The notes under the pieces are model-generated. The model had not been told where the DNA came from. It ran no database searches and saw nothing but the letters and a program-made list of their open reading frames with translations. Shown in pieces: positions 56,780 to 64,000 of a stretch of DNA of 64,000 nt (positions are counted from its first letter, which is position 1; every line of letters starts with the position of its first letter). The position numbers and the translations under genes were made by a program. Origin of the DNA: Chromobacterium subtsugae. Its GTDB lineage: Bacteria; Pseudomonadota; Gammaproteobacteria; Burkholderiales; Chromobacteriaceae. Where the stretch lies: positions 246,220 to 310,219 of the forward strand of contig NZ_JYKA01000006.1 in NCBI RefSeq assembly GCF_001676875.1. The letters are read 5' to 3'.

Positions 56780-58888
56780 ATGAATCGCCTGACCTGTGGA
56801 CTGGCGCTGACCCTGATCAGCGCCGCCGTGCTGAGCGCCTGCGGCAGCTCTTCCAGCCCTTCCGCCAACGCCACCAGCGGCGTGGTCACCGGCAGCTATT
56901 TCCGCCATGCCAAAGTGTGTCTCGATAGCAATGGCAACGGCCGTTGCGACGCGGGAGAGCCCAGCGCCTATACCGACGACAACGGCGCGTTCAGCTTGAA
57001 CGGCGGCGGCGCGCTGGTGGTGGAGGTGGGCACCGACGCCACCCGCTACGATCCCGATACCGGCACAGCGGCGGCGGTGACCCAGCCGCTGGTATTCCGC
57101 GCGCCGGCGAACAGCGGCGGTGTGGTCAGTTCGCTGACGACGGAAGTGGCGGATCTGATGGACAGCAACGGCGGCGATCTGAACGCGGCGCGCAATGCGG
57201 TGGCCGACCGCCTGGGCGTGCCTGCGGACAAGGTGATGGCAGACCATAACAAGGAAAGCGATCCCGACATCAAGGCGACGCTGAAGGCGGCCATCAACCA
57301 GAACATCGACGCGATCGCGGACGCGGTGAAGGAGGCGGGCAACGGCGGCGACATCAAGGCCAGCCTGCACAAGCGCATGGCGCTGAGCGACATCAAGAAC
57401 GTGGTGGTGATCTACGCCGAAAACCGCGGCTTCGACAATCTGTACGGCCTGTTCCCCGGCGCCGACGGCATTCCGGGCGTGAATCCGGCATCCAGGGGCC
57501 AGTACTCGCCGCAGAAGGATTTCGACAATTCCGCGCTGCCGGTATTGCCGCCCACCTGGGGAGGCCTGACCGCCGCCGGCCAGACGGTGACGCTGACCCA
57601 GGCGCAGACCATGAATTTCGCCAACAAGCCGTTCCAGATCGACGACCCCAAGGGCCTGAACGGCACCGGCGTGGTGGTGCCGCAATCGGTGGTGACGCGC
57701 GACTTGGTGCACCGCTTCTATAACAACCAGATGCAGATCAATGGCGGCGCCAATGACAAATTCGCCGCCTATTCCGACGCCGGCGGCTTGTCTATGGGCT
57801 ATTACGACGGCAGCCAGATGGCGATGTGGAAGCTGGCGCAGCAGTACACGCTGGCCGACAATTTCTTCATGGGCGCTTTCGGCGGCTCCTTCCTCAATCA
57901 CCAATATCTGGTTTGCGCCTGTGCGCCGGAATATCCGAATGCGGATACTTCGCCGGCCAAGGGCAGCATCTCGGCGATAGACACCGATGCGAAAGGCAAT
58001 TTCCTGCGTCTGACGCCGGCCGCCAATGCGCCGGCTTCGGTGTTGTCCGGCACTGCCAAATACCTGAATGACGGCAACCTGACGCCGAAGGACAGCGCCG
58101 GCAAATACTATGCGGTGAACACCATGCAGCCGCCGTTCCAGCCCAGCGGCAATGCGCCGGCGGACAAGGCCCAGTATGCCGATCCAAGCAAGTCGACCAC
58201 GTTGCCGGCGCAAAGCCAGGCGACGATCGCCGATCGTCTGGACGCCAAGAAAATCAGCTGGGCCTGGTATTCGGGCGGCTGGGCGGCTTCGCTGGCCGAT
58301 CGCGGCAATATCTATAACGGCAGCCAACCCAACTTCCAGCCGCACCACCAGCCATTCAACTATTTCGCCGCTTTCGATCCCGCCGCGCAGGCGGATTACC
58401 GCAATGCGCATCTAAAGGATTTCGACCAGAGCTTCCTGGCGGACGCCGCGGCCGGCAAGTTGCCGCAAGTGGCCTTCTACAAGCCGCAGGGCAACTTGAA
58501 CCAGCATTCCGGCTATGCCAGCGTGGCCGACGGCGACGCCCATATCGCTTCGGTGATCGCCAAGCTGCAGCAAAGCCCGCAGTGGAGCAATATGCTGGTG
58601 GTGGTGACCTATGACGAAAACGGCGGTTTCTACGATCACGCGCAAGTGCCGAAGGGCGACCGCTGGGGGCCGGGCACCCGCATTCCGGCCATCCTGATTT
58701 CGCCTTTCGCCAAGAAAGGCTATGTCGACCATACCCAGTACGATACCGGCTCCATCCTGCGCTTCCTGACCCGACGTTTCGGGCTGAAGGCGTTGCCGGG
58801 CGTGGCGGGGCGCGATGCCGCCCTGGTGCGCAACGGCGGCCGTCCGATGGGCGACTTCACCAGCGCGTTGGCTTTCGACCGCAAATAA
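56780..58888 (+). CDS. Acid phosphatase/phosphoesterase lipoprotein (AcpA-like)
   Basis: A 702-residue protein of the bacterial phosphoesterase superfamily (phospholipase C/AcpA). Lipoprotein signal with lipobox LSAC (Cys21). Residues 35-75 contain HAKVCLDSNGNGRCDAGEP, an aspartate/asparagine-rich loop that looks calcium-binding, in a small beta domain. The catalytic domain starts near 215 with IKNVVVIYAENRGFDNLYG and has VVVTYDENGGFYDHAQVP, the metal-binding block. Substrate unknown; phosphate release from esters is likely. AGGAAA precedes the ATG by about eight bases. Confidence 0.88.
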   Translation: MNRLTCGLALTLISAAVLSACGSSSSPSANATSGVVTGSYFRHAKVCLDSNGNGRCDAGEPSAYTDDNGAFSLNGGGALVVEVGTDATRYDPDTGTAAAVTQPLVFRAPANSGGVVSSLTTEVADLMDSNGGDLNAARNAVADRLGVPADKVMADHNKESDPDIKATLKAAINQNIDAIADAVKEAGNGGDIKASLHKRMALSDIKNVVVIYAENRGFDNLYGLFPGADGIPGVNPASRGQYSPQKDFDNSALPVLPPTWGGLTAAGQTVTLTQAQTMNFANKPFQIDDPKGLNGTGVVVPQSVVTRDLVHRFYNNQMQINGGANDKFAAYSDAGGLSMGYYDGSQMAMWKLAQQYTLADNFFMGAFGGSFLNHQYLVCACAPEYPNADTSPAKGSISAIDTDAKGNFLRLTPAANAPASVLSGTAKYLNDGNLTPKDSAGKYYAVNTMQPPFQPSGNAPADKAQYADPSKSTTLPAQSQATIADRLDAKKISWAWYSGGWAASLADRGNIYNGSQPNFQPHHQPFNYFAAFDPAAQADYRNAHLKDFDQSFLADAAAGKLPQVAFYKPQGNLNQHSGYASVADGDAHIASVIAKLQQSPQWSNMLVVVTYDENGGFYDHAQVPKGDRWGPGTRIPAILISPFAKKGYVDHTQYDTGSILRFLTRRFGLKALPGVAGRDAALVRNGGRPMGDFTSALAFDRK

Positions 58889-58904
58889 GGCGCATAGACC
58901 GAGA

Positions 58905-58937
58905 TCAGCCACCCGGTGTCCGGGTGGCTTTTGTTTT
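58905..58937 (+). terminator. Terminator of the phosphoesterase gene
   Basis: AGCCACCCGG, loop TGT, CCGGGTGGCT, then TTTG and more T. Confidence 0.85.
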
Positions 58938-58976
58938 TGTCCGTACGGCTTTGCGCGGTTCCAGATGGTAAACTGG

Positions 58977-60416
58977 ATGACTAGTCACCCTCATCCCTTC
59001 GTCATGCAGTTGAAAATCGCCCCCGGCATGCTGACGCCGTTGATTGTCGCCACGGCCCTGTTCATGGAAAACATGGACGCCACCGTGATCTCCACTTCTT
59101 TGCCCGTCATCGCGCTGGAGCTCGGCGTCGATCCGATCTCGCTGAAACTGGCGCTGACGTCTTATCTGGTCAGCCTGGCGGTGTTCATCCCGATCAGCGG
59201 CTGGATGGCCGACCGCTTCGGCGCGCGCCGCATTTTCCGTTCCGCCATTCTGGTGTTCATGCTGGGATCGCTGCTGTGCGCCGTCACCAGCAGCCTGCAC
59301 GGCTTCGTGATGGCGCGCTTTCTGCAAGGCATAGGCGGCGCGATGATGGTGCCGGTCGGACGGCTGGTGATTCTGCGCACCATAGACAAGGCGGACCTAG
59401 TGCGGGCGCTCAGCTATCTGACGGTGCCGGCGCTGCTGGGGCCGGTGATTGGGCCGCCGCTGGGCGGCTTCATCAGCACCTATTTCCATTGGCGCTGGAT
59501 TTTTCTGATCAACATCCCCATTGGTCTGCTGGGGCTGGCTCTGGCCGGCCGTTTCATCGCCAATCTGAAAGAGGACGAGGTGCCGCGGCTGGATTGGTGG
59601 GGCTTCCTGCTGACCGGCGCCGGCCTGTCGATGCTGATGTTGGGGCTGGCCACCGAGGGCAAGCACATGTTGTCGGTGACGGCGTCGATCTGGCTCAGCC
59701 TGCTGGGGGGCGCGCTGCTGCTGATCTACCTGTGGCATTACCGCCGCCAGCAGCATCCGCTGCTGGACTTGTCGCTGCTGAGGCTGCCCACTTTCAATGC
59801 CGGGGTGGTCGGGGGCTTCATGTTCCGCGTCGGGATCGGCACCATTCCCTTCCTGTTGCCGCTGATGTTGCAGTTGGGCTTCGGTTTTTCGCCGTTTGAA
59901 TCCGGCCTGCTCACTTGCTCCACCGCGATGGGCGCGATAGGAATGAAAACGATAGTGGCCAAGGTGCTGCAGCGCTTCGGTTTCCGCCGGGTGCTGGTGT
60001 TGAACAGCATTCTGGCTGGTTGCTCGGTGGCGGTGTACGCGCTGTTCCAGGCGGACACGCCGCATTGGGTGTTGCTGATGGTGTTCGTGCTGGGCGGTTG
60101 TCTGCGCTCGCTGCAGTTCACCAGCCTCAACGCCATCACATTCGCCGATGTGGACAAGGATAGACTGAGCCAAGCCACCAGCCTGTCCAGCGTCGCGCAA
60201 CAGCTGGCGGCGGGCTTTGGCGTGACGGTGGGGGCGTTTGCCTTGCAGGCCGCGTCCTGGCTGCAGGGCCATCAGCAGCTGACGGCCGGCGATTTCGGCC
60301 ACGCCTTCCTGTTCATGGGCAGCCTGACCGCCTTGTCCAGCCTGCTGTTCCTCAGCCTGGAGCGGGACGCCGGCCAGCAGGTATCGGCGGGCCATGAGGG
60401 CGGAGAGGAAAAGTAA
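58977..60416 (+). CDS. MFS exporter, DHA2 (14-segment) family
   Basis: A 479-residue drug/proton antiporter-type permease. MDATVISTSLPVIALEL is the typical first helix of EmrB/QacA relatives; GWMADRFGARRIF is the loop 2-3 motif A and GPPLGGFI motif C of exporters. Around 13-14 hydrophobic segments. An ATG at 58965 or 59004 is also possible; none has a strong ribosome-binding site. No emrA or tolC neighbour. Substrate cannot be told. Confidence 0.88.
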   Translation: MTSHPHPFVMQLKIAPGMLTPLIVATALFMENMDATVISTSLPVIALELGVDPISLKLALTSYLVSLAVFIPISGWMADRFGARRIFRSAILVFMLGSLLCAVTSSLHGFVMARFLQGIGGAMMVPVGRLVILRTIDKADLVRALSYLTVPALLGPVIGPPLGGFISTYFHWRWIFLINIPIGLLGLALAGRFIANLKEDEVPRLDWWGFLLTGAGLSMLMLGLATEGKHMLSVTASIWLSLLGGALLLIYLWHYRRQQHPLLDLSLLRLPTFNAGVVGGFMFRVGIGTIPFLLPLMLQLGFGFSPFESGLLTCSTAMGAIGMKTIVAKVLQRFGFRRVLVLNSILAGCSVAVYALFQADTPHWVLLMVFVLGGCLRSLQFTSLNAITFADVDKDRLSQATSLSSVAQQLAAGFGVTVGAFALQAASWLQGHQQLTAGDFGHAFLFMGSLTALSSLLFLSLERDAGQQVSAGHEGGEEK

Positions 60417-60467
60417 ACAGAAGCAGGGGGCCGGCGACGCCGGCTTCCCTCGCGGGGACGACAAACG

Positions 60468-60505
60468 CAAAAAAGCCGCAGATCAGAGATCTGCGGCTTT
60501 TTTTC
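60468..60505. terminator. Terminator between MFS gene and tRNA-Leu array
   Basis: AAAAAGCCGCAGATC and GATCTGCGGCTTTTT pair around AGA. A and T runs on both sides: it ends the MFS gene and the minus-strand tRNA array. Confidence 0.88.
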
Positions 60506-60508
60506 ATT

Positions 60509-60595
60509 TGGTGCCCAAGAGAAGACTCGAACTTCCACACCCTTGCGGGCGCTAGGACCTGAACCTAGTGCGTCTACCAATTCCGCCACCTGGGC
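60509..60595 (-). tRNA. tRNA-Leu (CAG), last of four
   Basis: An 87-base class II tRNA: acceptor GCCCAGG, D-arm TGGCGGAATTGGTAGACGC, anticodon stem CTAGG/CCTAG with loop TTCAGGT (CAG), long variable arm, T-arm GTTCGAGTC, CCA encoded. Confidence 0.97.
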
Positions 60596-60651
60596 AAAGC
60601 AAATTGTCTACTTCCAGCCAGCGACTAAGCGCTGACCTTACTGAATTTTGT

Positions 60652-60738
60652 TGGTGCCCAAGAGAAGACTCGAACTTCCACACCCTTGCGGGCGCTAGGA
60701 CCTGAACCTAGTGCGTCTACCAATTCCGCCACCTGGGC
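60652..60738 (-). tRNA. tRNA-Leu (CAG), third of four
   Basis: Identical to the copy at 60509-60595, 143 bp away. Confidence 0.97.
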
Positions 60739-60784
60739 AACAAAATACTGCTGGCTGTAAGGCCTTACATACTATAAATCATGT

Positions 60785-60871
60785 TGGTGCCCAAGAGAAG
60801 ACTCGAACTTCCACACCCTTGCGGGCGCTAGGACCTGAACCTAGTGCGTCTACCAATTCCGCCACCTGGGC
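60785..60871 (-). tRNA. tRNA-Leu (CAG), second of four
   Basis: Identical to the other three copies; 46-49 bp spacers on each side. Confidence 0.97.
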
Positions 60872-60920
60872 CAACCAGATTTTATGATGCCAGCAAAACA
60901 ACAAGCTTACAATAGTAAGA

Positions 60921-61007
60921 TGGTGCCCAAGAGAAGACTCGAACTTCCACACCCTTGCGGGCGCTAGGACCTGAACCTAGTGCGTCTACCAATTCCGCCA
61001 CCTGGGC
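60921..61007 (-). tRNA. tRNA-Leu (CAG), first of four
   Basis: Identical to the others and nearest the promoter at 61053-61080. Confidence 0.97.
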
Positions 61008-61052
61008 ATCGCTTTGCTGTATCATCTGTTGCATAGCTGCAACGAGATGCGA

Positions 61053-61080
61053 ATTATAGACATAATATTGAGGGTGTCAA
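61053..61080 (-). promoter_or_regulatory. Consensus promoter of the tRNA-Leu array
   Basis: On the minus strand: TTGACA, 16 bases, TATAAT, both hexamers perfect. The -35 box ends on the A of the rnr start codon (61080). Confidence 0.88.
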
Positions 61081-63899
61081 TGGCTGAATCGCAAAAAAAA
61101 CAAAAAAAGCTTTCCCTGCGTGACCAGGATCCTTTCCTGGAGCGGGAAAAACTCAAATATTCCAATCCCTTGCCCAGCCGCGAGTTCTTGATGCAGATTC
61201 TCGCCGAGCAGGGGGTGCCGCTGTTTCCGGACGAATTGGCGCAGATGCTGTCGATCGCTCCGGCCGAGATTCTCTACTTTGAACGCCGCCTGCGCGCGAT
61301 GGAGCGTGACGGCGAGGTCATCATCAATCGCAAGGGCGCGGTCTGCGTCGCCCAGAAACTGGATCTGGTCCGCTGCAAGGTGTCCGGCCACCGCGATGGC
61401 TTCGGCTTCGCGATGCCGGATGAGGGCGAAGGTTCCGGCGCGGATATCTTCCTGCCTGAACGCGAAATGAAAAAAGTGATGCACGGCGATCGCGTGATGG
61501 TGCGGCCGTCGGGCGTGGACAGGCGCGGCCGGCAGGAGGGCCGCATCGTGGAGGTGCTGGAGCACGCGGTCACCCGCCTGGTCGGCCGCATCCAGCGCGA
61601 GCGCGGCGTGTGGGTGGTGCTGCCGGAAGACAAGCGCATCAACCATAGTATTCTGATCGAACCGGGCGGCGAGGCCGGCGCCAAGGAGGGCCAGGTGGTG
61701 ATGGTGGAGATCCTGCAGCAGCCGGATGCCCACCACCAGCCGGTCGGCCAGGTGACGGAGGTGCTGGGCAATTACGCCGATCCGGGCATGGAGATCGAGA
61801 TCGCGCTGCGCAAGCACGATCTTCCGCACCGCTTCCCCGACGACGCGCTGCTGCAGGCGAAGGAAACGCCGAAGAAAGTGCGCAAGAAGGATTGGAGCAA
61901 GGATCGCGTCGATTTGCGCGAGCTGCCGCTGGTCACCATCGATGGCGAAACCGCGCGCGATTTCGACGACGCGGTGTACGCGGAAAAGAAAGGCAAGGGC
62001 TTCCGCCTGGTGGTGGCCATCGCCGACGTCAGCTTCTATGTGCAGCCGGCAGACGCATTGGATAAGGAGGCGCTCAATCGCGGCACCTCGGTTTACTTCC
62101 CGCGCCGGGTGATCCCGATGCTGCCGGAGGCGTTGTCCAATGGCATCTGCTCGCTCAATCCGGATGTGGAGCGCATGTGCATGGTCTGCGACATGCAGAT
62201 CAACGCCAAGGGCGAAGTGAAGAAGTACCAGTTCTATCCGGCGGTGATGCGCTCCAAGGCCCGGTTGACCTACAACCAGGTGTGGGATTGGCTGCAGAAC
62301 GGCAGCGATCATCCGATGCTGCCGCACGTGAAAGATTTGTACGCGCTGTTCAAGATTCTGCTGGCGGCGCGCGCCAAGCGCGGCGCCATCGAGTTCGATT
62401 CGGTCGAAACCCAGATGATCTTCAACGATAGCGGCAAGATTGACCGCATCGTGCCGGTGGTGCGCAACGACGCGCATCGCCTGATCGAAGAGTGCATGCT
62501 GGCGGCCAACGTTTGCTCGGCGGATTTCCTGCTGAAGAGCGGCCACAAGGCGCTGTACCGGGTGCACGAGGGGCCGACGCCGGAAAAACTGGAAAACCTG
62601 CGCGCCTATCTGCGCCTGGTCGGCCTGACGCTGGGCGGCGCGGACAAGCCCAGCGCCAAGGATTACGCCGTTTTGGCGGAGCAAATCCACGGCCGCCCCG
62701 ACGCGCCGGTGCTGCAGACCATGCTGCTGCGCTCGATGCAGCAGGCGGTGTACACCCAGGAGAACAACGGCCACTTCGGCTTGGCGTACGAGGCATATAC
62801 CCATTTCACCTCGCCTATCCGCCGTTACCCCGACTTGCTGGTGCACCGCGCGATCAAGGCGGTGCTGAAGAACGAAAAGTACAAGCCGGGCAAGTGGGCT
62901 GCCTTGGGCGTGCATTGTTCGATGACCGAGCGCCGCGCCGACGATGCCAGCCGCGACGTCGAGTCTTGGCTGAAAACCTACTATATGCGCGACAAGGTGG
63001 GCGAGGTTTTCCAGGGCAAGATCAGCGCGGTCACAAGCTTCGGCGTATTTGTGTTGCTGGACGACGTGTATGTCGAAGGTTTGGTGCATATCTCCGAGTT
63101 GGGCAAGGACTACTTCCACTTCAAGAAGGACATCCAGGCGATAGTCGGCGAGAAGAGCGGCATGCAGTACCGGCTGGGCGACGCGTTGACCGTTAAAGTG
63201 ATGGGCGCCAATCTGGAAAGCGCCCAGGTGGATTTCGCGCTGGTGCGCGAAACGCCAGTCGTTTCAGAGACGTCGGCTGCCTCTGGCAAGACCGAAGGCG
63301 ATGCGCCCAGGTCGTCGCGGCGCAGTCGCGGAAACCGAGCAGCGCCCGCGGCGGAAGCGCCGGAGGCGCGGGAAAGCAAGCCGGCAGGCTTGCCGGCGGC
63401 GCCAAAGGGACGTAGCCGCCAAACTGCGGGGCGGAACCGTGCGGCTGAAGCTGTCGCTGCGCCAGCCGCTCAGGCCGTCGAGCAGGGTAAGCCTGCTGCT
63501 CAAGCGAAGCCTGTTGCTCAAGCGAAGCCTGTTGCTCAAGCGAAGCCTGCTGCTCAAGCGAAGCCTGCTGCTCAAGCGAAGCCTGCTGCTCAAGCGAAGC
63601 CTGCTGCTCAAGCGAAGCCTGCTGCTCAAGCGAAGCCTGCTGCTCAAGCGAAGCCTGCTGCTCAAGCGAAGCCTGCTGCTCAAGCGAAGCCTGCTGCTCA
63701 AGCGAAGCCTGCTGCTCAAGCGAAGCCTGCTGCTCAAGCGAAGCCTGCTGCTCAAGCGAAGCCTGCTGCTCAAGCAGAGCCTGAAGCTCAAGTCAGCGCT
63801 GCGACGTCCACGCCTGTTGTCGGGGAGGAAAGGCAGCCGGCGGTACGCAAGCGTCGTGTGGCGATCAAGGGGAATGGCAAGCGTCGCGACGAGGAGTGA
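61080..63899 (+). CDS. rnr: Ribonuclease R with long repeat tail
   Basis: A 939-residue 3'-5' exoribonuclease that degrades structured RNA. N-terminal helix-turn-helix (about 35-100), two cold-shock-type OB domains, the RNB domain with catalytic aspartates in TIDGETARDFDDAVYA (about 285-299), an S1 domain (about 640-725, FQGKISAVTSFGVFVLLDD), then a basic, low-complexity tail. The tail contains 16 in-frame KP(A/V)AQA repeats (63489-63776), and the total is about 100 residues longer than E. coli RNase R. GAGGG precedes the ATG at 61080. Confidence 0.95.
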   Translation: MAESQKKQKKLSLRDQDPFLEREKLKYSNPLPSREFLMQILAEQGVPLFPDELAQMLSIAPAEILYFERRLRAMERDGEVIINRKGAVCVAQKLDLVRCKVSGHRDGFGFAMPDEGEGSGADIFLPEREMKKVMHGDRVMVRPSGVDRRGRQEGRIVEVLEHAVTRLVGRIQRERGVWVVLPEDKRINHSILIEPGGEAGAKEGQVVMVEILQQPDAHHQPVGQVTEVLGNYADPGMEIEIALRKHDLPHRFPDDALLQAKETPKKVRKKDWSKDRVDLRELPLVTIDGETARDFDDAVYAEKKGKGFRLVVAIADVSFYVQPADALDKEALNRGTSVYFPRRVIPMLPEALSNGICSLNPDVERMCMVCDMQINAKGEVKKYQFYPAVMRSKARLTYNQVWDWLQNGSDHPMLPHVKDLYALFKILLAARAKRGAIEFDSVETQMIFNDSGKIDRIVPVVRNDAHRLIEECMLAANVCSADFLLKSGHKALYRVHEGPTPEKLENLRAYLRLVGLTLGGADKPSAKDYAVLAEQIHGRPDAPVLQTMLLRSMQQAVYTQENNGHFGLAYEAYTHFTSPIRRYPDLLVHRAIKAVLKNEKYKPGKWAALGVHCSMTERRADDASRDVESWLKTYYMRDKVGEVFQGKISAVTSFGVFVLLDDVYVEGLVHISELGKDYFHFKKDIQAIVGEKSGMQYRLGDALTVKVMGANLESAQVDFALVRETPVVSETSAASGKTEGDAPRSSRRSRGNRAAPAAEAPEARESKPAGLPAAPKGRSRQTAGRNRAAEAVAAPAAQAVEQGKPAAQAKPVAQAKPVAQAKPAAQAKPAAQAKPAAQAKPAAQAKPAAQAKPAAQAKPAAQAKPAAQAKPAAQAKPAAQAKPAAQAKPAAQAKPAAQAEPEAQVSAATSTPVVGEERQPAVRKRRVAIKGNGKRRDEE
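63489..63794 (+). repeat. Sixteen 18-bp tandem repeats in the rnr tail
   Basis: Unit aagcctgctgctcaagcg, coding KPAAQA. Sixteen units run from 63489 to 63776; units 2 and 3 have gtt in place of the first gct (valine). A degenerate seventeenth unit (EPEAQV) follows to 63794. The unit is a multiple of three, so copy changes keep the frame. Confidence 0.95.
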
Positions 63900-63933
63900 T
63901 TGGACGCTATCTATATTAATAGGTATCCAAGAC

Positions 63934-63969
63934 CGGCCAGCGCAGATCGCGCTGGCCGATTTTTTTTTG
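63934..63969 (+). terminator. Terminator of rnr
   Basis: CGGCCAGCGC, loop AGATC, GCGCTGGCCG, then about nine T. The remaining 31 bases of the window show nothing. Confidence 0.88.
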
Positions 63970-64000
63970 TGCTTTCGGGCTGGCGGAGAAAGAGGCTCCA

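Noticed and set aside
56603..58411. Upstream extension of the di-haem peroxidase frame to more than 1000 codons
   Set aside because: The extra part is antisense to the phosphoesterase gene, arginine/alanine-rich, and precedes a clear signal peptide at 56602.
63489..63776. CRISPR array
   Set aside because: Repeats are contiguous 18-bp units without spacers and lie in the rnr coding frame.
63264..63791. Reverse-strand frame with SSRLRL repeats
   Set aside because: It is the antisense of the rnr tandem repeat, not a separate protein.

Overview
The window reads as ordinary chromosome from a GC-rich betaproteobacterium, most likely in the Neisseriales (Chromobacterium or a close relative). The clues are an RmpM-like OmpA protein with the neisserial layout, the block ndk-rlmN-pilW-rodZ-ispG-hisS-yfgM-bamB-der, the block hfq-hflX-hflK-hflC-hisZ-purA, and an APS-reductase type of sulfate assimilation with a DUF934 partner. 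The genus is inferred from recalled gene order and protein similarity; no search was run. I see no prophage, insertion sequence, CRISPR array or rRNA operon.

Layout. 1-5.4 kb: end of mtgA, then mgtE, prmC and a PAP2 phosphatase, facing slyD, followed by roxA. 5.6-10 kb: a low-complexity lipoprotein, dapA-bamC on the minus strand, the ABC-F gene ybiT. 10-15 kb: an SDR reductase, then cysB divergent from cysH-cysI-DUF934. 15-21.8 kb: an rmpM-like gene with a near-consensus promoter, ribF-ileS-lspA, ispH, a small lipoprotein. 21.8-29.2 kb: xseA, a gene-free stretch with two DnaA-box-like sites, a macro-domain protein, a Kv-type channel with a zinc ribbon, cysK, a lipoprotein with a YchJ-family gene, a histone-deacetylase-like amidohydrolase, an unknown gene, a glutathione peroxidase. 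29.4-36.7 kb: dcd, feoAB, a bacterioferritin without the usual haem methionine, a class 1A-type dihydroorotate dehydrogenase, a DODA-type dioxygenase, a Fur-box-controlled small membrane ORF, and catalase behind an OxyR-like site and a 20-codon ORF. 36.7-39.4 kb: rdgC, four tRNA genes (Pro, Pro, Thr, Gln), a SPOR protein. 39.5-48.6 kb: the ndk-to-der block. 48.7-54.8 kb: the hfq-to-purA block. 54.9-60.4 kb: a VOC protein, a di-haem peroxidase divergent from a large phosphoesterase lipoprotein, an MFS exporter. 60.5-64 kb: four identical tRNA-Leu genes on the minus strand, divergent from rnr, which ends in sixteen 18-bp repeats.

How the genes work together. Envelope building recurs: bamB and bamC (outer-membrane assembly), rodZ, mtgA and a SPOR protein (wall and shape), lspA (lipoproteins), pilW (type IV pili), ispG and ispH (isoprenoids). 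Sulfur assimilation runs from cysH and cysI to cysK under cysB. Iron and peroxide stress genes lie together at 28.7-36.6 kb (gpx, feoAB, bfr, Fur box, OxyR-like site, catalase). Translation and RNA control are represented by hfq, rnr, rlmN, der, hflX, prmC, roxA, ybiT, ileS, hisS and eight tRNA genes.

Nothing here is clearly a new system. The points I would look at first are the out-of-register A8 tract at the start of rodZ, the repeat tail of RNase R, the 20-codon ORF between the OxyR-like site and catalase, the Fur-box small ORF, and the tRNA-Leu promoter that touches the rnr start codon.
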